Positions 61,194 through 64,000 of a stretch of 64,000 bases of DNA are shown one piece after another (position 1 is the first letter of the stretch; the number at the start of each line of letters is the position of its first letter). The notes beneath the pieces were generated by a model. It had not been told where the DNA came from and searched no databases. It saw only the letters and a list, made by a program, of their open reading frames with translations. This stretch comes from Xylona heveae TC161 (lineage: Eukaryota; Ascomycota; Xylonomycetes; Xylonales; Xylonaceae). The DNA is taken from contig NW_017264197.1 of NCBI RefSeq assembly GCF_001619985.1, positions 248,001 to 312,000 of the forward strand. The letters run 5' to 3'. A program made the translations under genes and the position numbers.

Positions 61194-62688
61194 TTTATGA
61201 AAGTTTTTTGTCATTGCATTCATGATTTATTTGGACGAATACACGAAAACGGAGTTAGGTTCGGCAGGTTTGCAAACTGACCGTATTTTCAGGTTACTAG
61301 CAAGGCGTTTGGTGCTTCTGGGTCCTTTTAAGCGCGCGTGTTGTAAATGATACCAAGGCCATGATCTGATTCATGCACAATTCCTAGTGTTTATTTATCA
61401 TTTGAATAATATGAAATATTATAAAATAAGTTTCCTTACTTGAGAATTTTTGTAAGCAAAATGAGACGACTTCATATCAATTTCGATGCTTTGCGAGTTT
61501 GACCACTTTTCTAAAAATAATTATAAATAACATTACGGCAAAATATCACATTTTATCATTACAATATGTGATTCTACTCTAATACATACTATAACTTATT
61601 TAACGTTGATGGAGAACGAGCTGGTGGCTGAAAGTATGACGTTGGGGATCTGCATTTCGAATAGAAGGTAAATGGGCCTTTTTACACAATACCATTCAGC
61701 TTATTGTCATTGAGTAGAGGTATTGTATTTTCAGCGACGGAAAATTGATCAGCTGCTCGGATATCTGATTTAGGGACTGCATTCACTGCAGTCACAGAGA
61801 ATGACCTGTTCCTGCCAATAACAGCCTGTTGGAAGCTGATCCTTTCGCGCTAGCGACTCAGGACAATATCCTCATCATCCGCGGTGTTTTGCCCACAACT
61901 CATCCTTTTTCCTGCGTATCATAATCGGACAATAAGCATAATCTGCTATTGATCGGTATGAGTACGTAGATTCTGATTGTTCTCTGCTCCTTTCTGCTTT
62001 TTCTAATACCGGCAACCTTTGACGTTGCTTGACGCTGATTTCTCACGACCATAAATAATCCGAGATCATTCTCACTTCAACTCAAACACACCGTCGGACT
62101 ACTTTGGACAGCATACCCAGAGGCTAGATAGTCCAGCAGCAATCTATTTTACACAACACGAAGGTGTCTAGGAAGCAAATCAAAATTCATATTCTTGATA
62201 CAACTATCGAGTGGTTCTCGATCTTGCCGCCGAGGCCAAGTCTCAGCTTCTGTTGGCGACTTTTCAAACGTCAGAATCTAGCTTGATACGGATTCTCAAG
62301 CGCAAGCAGGTGAGTGTTTGACCCATTAATTTATCTCTTCTGATACCCGGGAAATCATCATCCTCTTTGCTCTTTTCCCCGATGATACACCGCTCATCTT
62401 ACCACCGCTCTATTTTTTGCTTTTACTCAGCATCCTCAAGCAATTGGATATTTGTCTACAGCTTCATTTCAGCTTGCATCTATACAAATTATGCGCTGTC
62501 AAGTTGTTTTTCTGGGCTTTCCGTTGCGTCCGAATGATATCCCGTGAGGGATTAAAGCTTGTTTTGATGCCAACAGAGTCAACAACGCTGGCCAAAGAAA
62601 ATTATATTTCCCATTTTCACCTAAGAAACCTGTTCTATACTTGCAAGAGTATCATTTACTAAGGCATGCATCTTACAGAACCGCGAGC
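61194..62688. promoter_or_regulatory. Intergenic and leader of the AT-hook gene
   Basis: AT-rich 3' flank of the tetraspan gene to about 61600, then the presumed promoter. A donor-like CAG/GTGAGT at 62310-62316 and acceptor-like CTTACAG at 62672-62678 suggest a roughly 366-base intron in the leader, just before the start codon at 62689. Confidence 0.5.
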
Positions 62689-63883
62689 ATGAAGCGCAAA
62701 TCCAAACGGACCACGACAGCCAAGACGGGCCAAGATGACGAGCAAGGTTTACAAGGTGAGAGTTTATATCTTCCAGCGGGTCCCATAGTGCTAGCTATTA
62801 CCATTTCCGGATATCCTAATTGACGCTTCGGCCGGACCAGCCCCCCCGAAAACATCGGCGATTAAGCGAGACAGGTCGAAGCCATCTGCGAGGCGGCAAC
62901 CATCTGAAAAATTACACATGACGACTCGATCGGCTTCAAGGGCGGTCTCTGTTATTTCAGCAAGGCTGGATAATAATATCACCAACTCAATCCAAGGCTC
63001 CGCTGCCGACGCTCGTCGTCGCAGTTCGGCAAGCACTTCAACAATTAATGTTGGTGCCTCTGAGCCTGAATCTGTTGTGCCTCCTAATAAGCGTGCTCGA
63101 CTATCAACAACACCATCAAATGGTGTGAGTGAAGATCAAAATTCCATCATCATTAATAACCATGATGATGAGGTCAAAAATCTAAATTCTCCTCCAATTG
63201 CTACTTTTAGCCCTCTGGAGAGCAGAGCTTCCTCGAGAAAACGTTCTATTGATGAAGTTGGTACTGATACAACTACCAACCTCGGCCGCGAAGCCACTAG
63301 CGAAGTGCAGCAGCAGGAACAGCAACCCAATGTTGTTTTAGATGCAGAAGACGAGCCACCATTGAAGAAAAGAAGAGGACGGAAACCAAAAAATGCTACT
63401 AACGGAGATGCAAGCTCTGCAGCAATGATTTCGACTGAAGAAATTGCGCCGGTGAAGCGTCCTCCTGGACGCCCTCCGGGTCGGTCAGCTGTCGGAAAAC
63501 CCTCGGCAAACCAGCTGGGGCCTGGAAAAGGTCGAAGAGGATTTCCGGGCAAGAGAAGGGCACCCCATCCGGATGCTCGCATTGAAGCGGACCTAATCAG
63601 GCAATCCCAGCTAAAGAGAGCATATCGTGTCGTCGCTCGCGGATTGAAGACGGCTCTAATTGAATTGGGCGAACGCACGGAACAGACCTTGGAAGATGAT
63701 CCTGAGGCCCATGTCAACAACGACGCCCATCAAGTCATCCAAGATCAACTTGATGCTCGCTTGGCTGAGCGCTTGGCTTTTATTCAAAGAGAGCATCAAA
63801 TTGAAGCCGAGCATCAGCAACGCAAACTAGAGTTTGAGAGAGAACTAATCCGTCAGATGTTTCAGGTAAGTCAAACCCTCAAA

Positions 63884-63914
<31 letters not shown>

Positions 63915-64000
63915 CTCTTGATCTCGCCGTCCACTGACAGCCAAAAAGCAAAATGTTGCCAATCTTCAAGAGGACTATCTCATCCGCGGTAAACATGAGT
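62689..64000 (+). CDS. AT-hook nuclear protein, partial at window edge
   Basis: Exons 62689-62755 and 62841 to about 63866, then an intron and an exon running off the right end; over 380 residues seen. The start MKRKSKRTTTAKTG is basic. Two AT-hook-like motifs are visible, KKRRGRKPKN and KRPPGRPPGRS, with another basic GRRGFPGKRRAPHP beyond them. These suggest binding to the minor groove of AT-rich DNA. The C-terminal part seen, from IEADLIRQSQLKRAYRVVAR to the last exon, is charged and probably helical or coiled coil. I do not recognise the family; a subunit of a chromatin complex is plausible. The last intron holds a run of about 26 T. After it, the acceptor giving QNVANLQEDYLIRGKHE reads better than the one a few bases upstream. 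Confidence 0.7.
63884..63910 (+). repeat. Poly-T run in intron
   Basis: A run of about 26 T within the last visible intron of the AT-hook gene, lying where a polypyrimidine tract could act. Confidence 0.85.

Overview
The window is nuclear DNA of a filamentous ascomycete (Pezizomycotina). Nearly all coding genes are broken by short introns of about 50 to 100 bases with GTATGT/GTAAGT-type donors, CTAAC-like branch points and CAG/TAG acceptors. Intergenic DNA is pyrimidine- or AT-rich, and the proteins match conserved fungal families. A Ste12 regulator with C-terminal C2H2 fingers (SteA type) and a recurrent TACTCCGTA motif make me favour Eurotiomycetes (an Aspergillus, Penicillium or Talaromyces relative). 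That placement is inference.

From left to right: a gene-free edge (1-1961); endosomal Na+/H+ exchanger NHX1 (-); a sucrose/alpha-glucoside transporter (+); RIT1, the initiator-tRNA ribosyl-phosphate transferase (+), with an odd low-complexity insert; the SWI/SNF-RSC ATPase (-); AP-2 mu (-); Ste12/SteA (-); about 5.7 kb with no convincing gene; FAF1 (-) and HIS6 (+) as a divergent pair; a very small four-exon V-ATPase Vo subunit f gene (+); ELP3 (-) and LSC1 (+) as a divergent pair; a DUF89 damage-control phosphatase (-); a tRNA-Trp(CCA) (-) with a broken Ty3/Gypsy integrase fossil beside it; a POS5-type NAD(H) kinase (-); an LPLAT acyltransferase (+); CTR9 (+) facing SWI5 (-); RAD23 (-); an unrecognised tetraspan membrane protein (+); and an AT-hook nuclear protein (+) cut by the right edge.

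This is mostly an ordinary housekeeping region, not a cluster. Genes of related function occur (chromatin and transcription: STH1, CTR9, ELP3, SteA, AT-hook protein; tRNA modification: RIT1, ELP3; DNA repair: SWI5, RAD23; endosome/vacuole: NHX1, AP-2 mu, V-ATPase f), but nothing shows that they act as a unit. I found no secondary-metabolite cluster, CRISPR array or intact mobile element. Exon joins were worked out by eye; for every complete multi-exon gene the summed exon length is a multiple of three, which supports the models. I found no clearly new biological system. The most unusual signals are the RIT1 insert and its repeat-rich surroundings, the recurrent TACTCCGTA motif, the long gene-free DNA upstream of SteA, and the retroelement fossil beside a Pol III gene.
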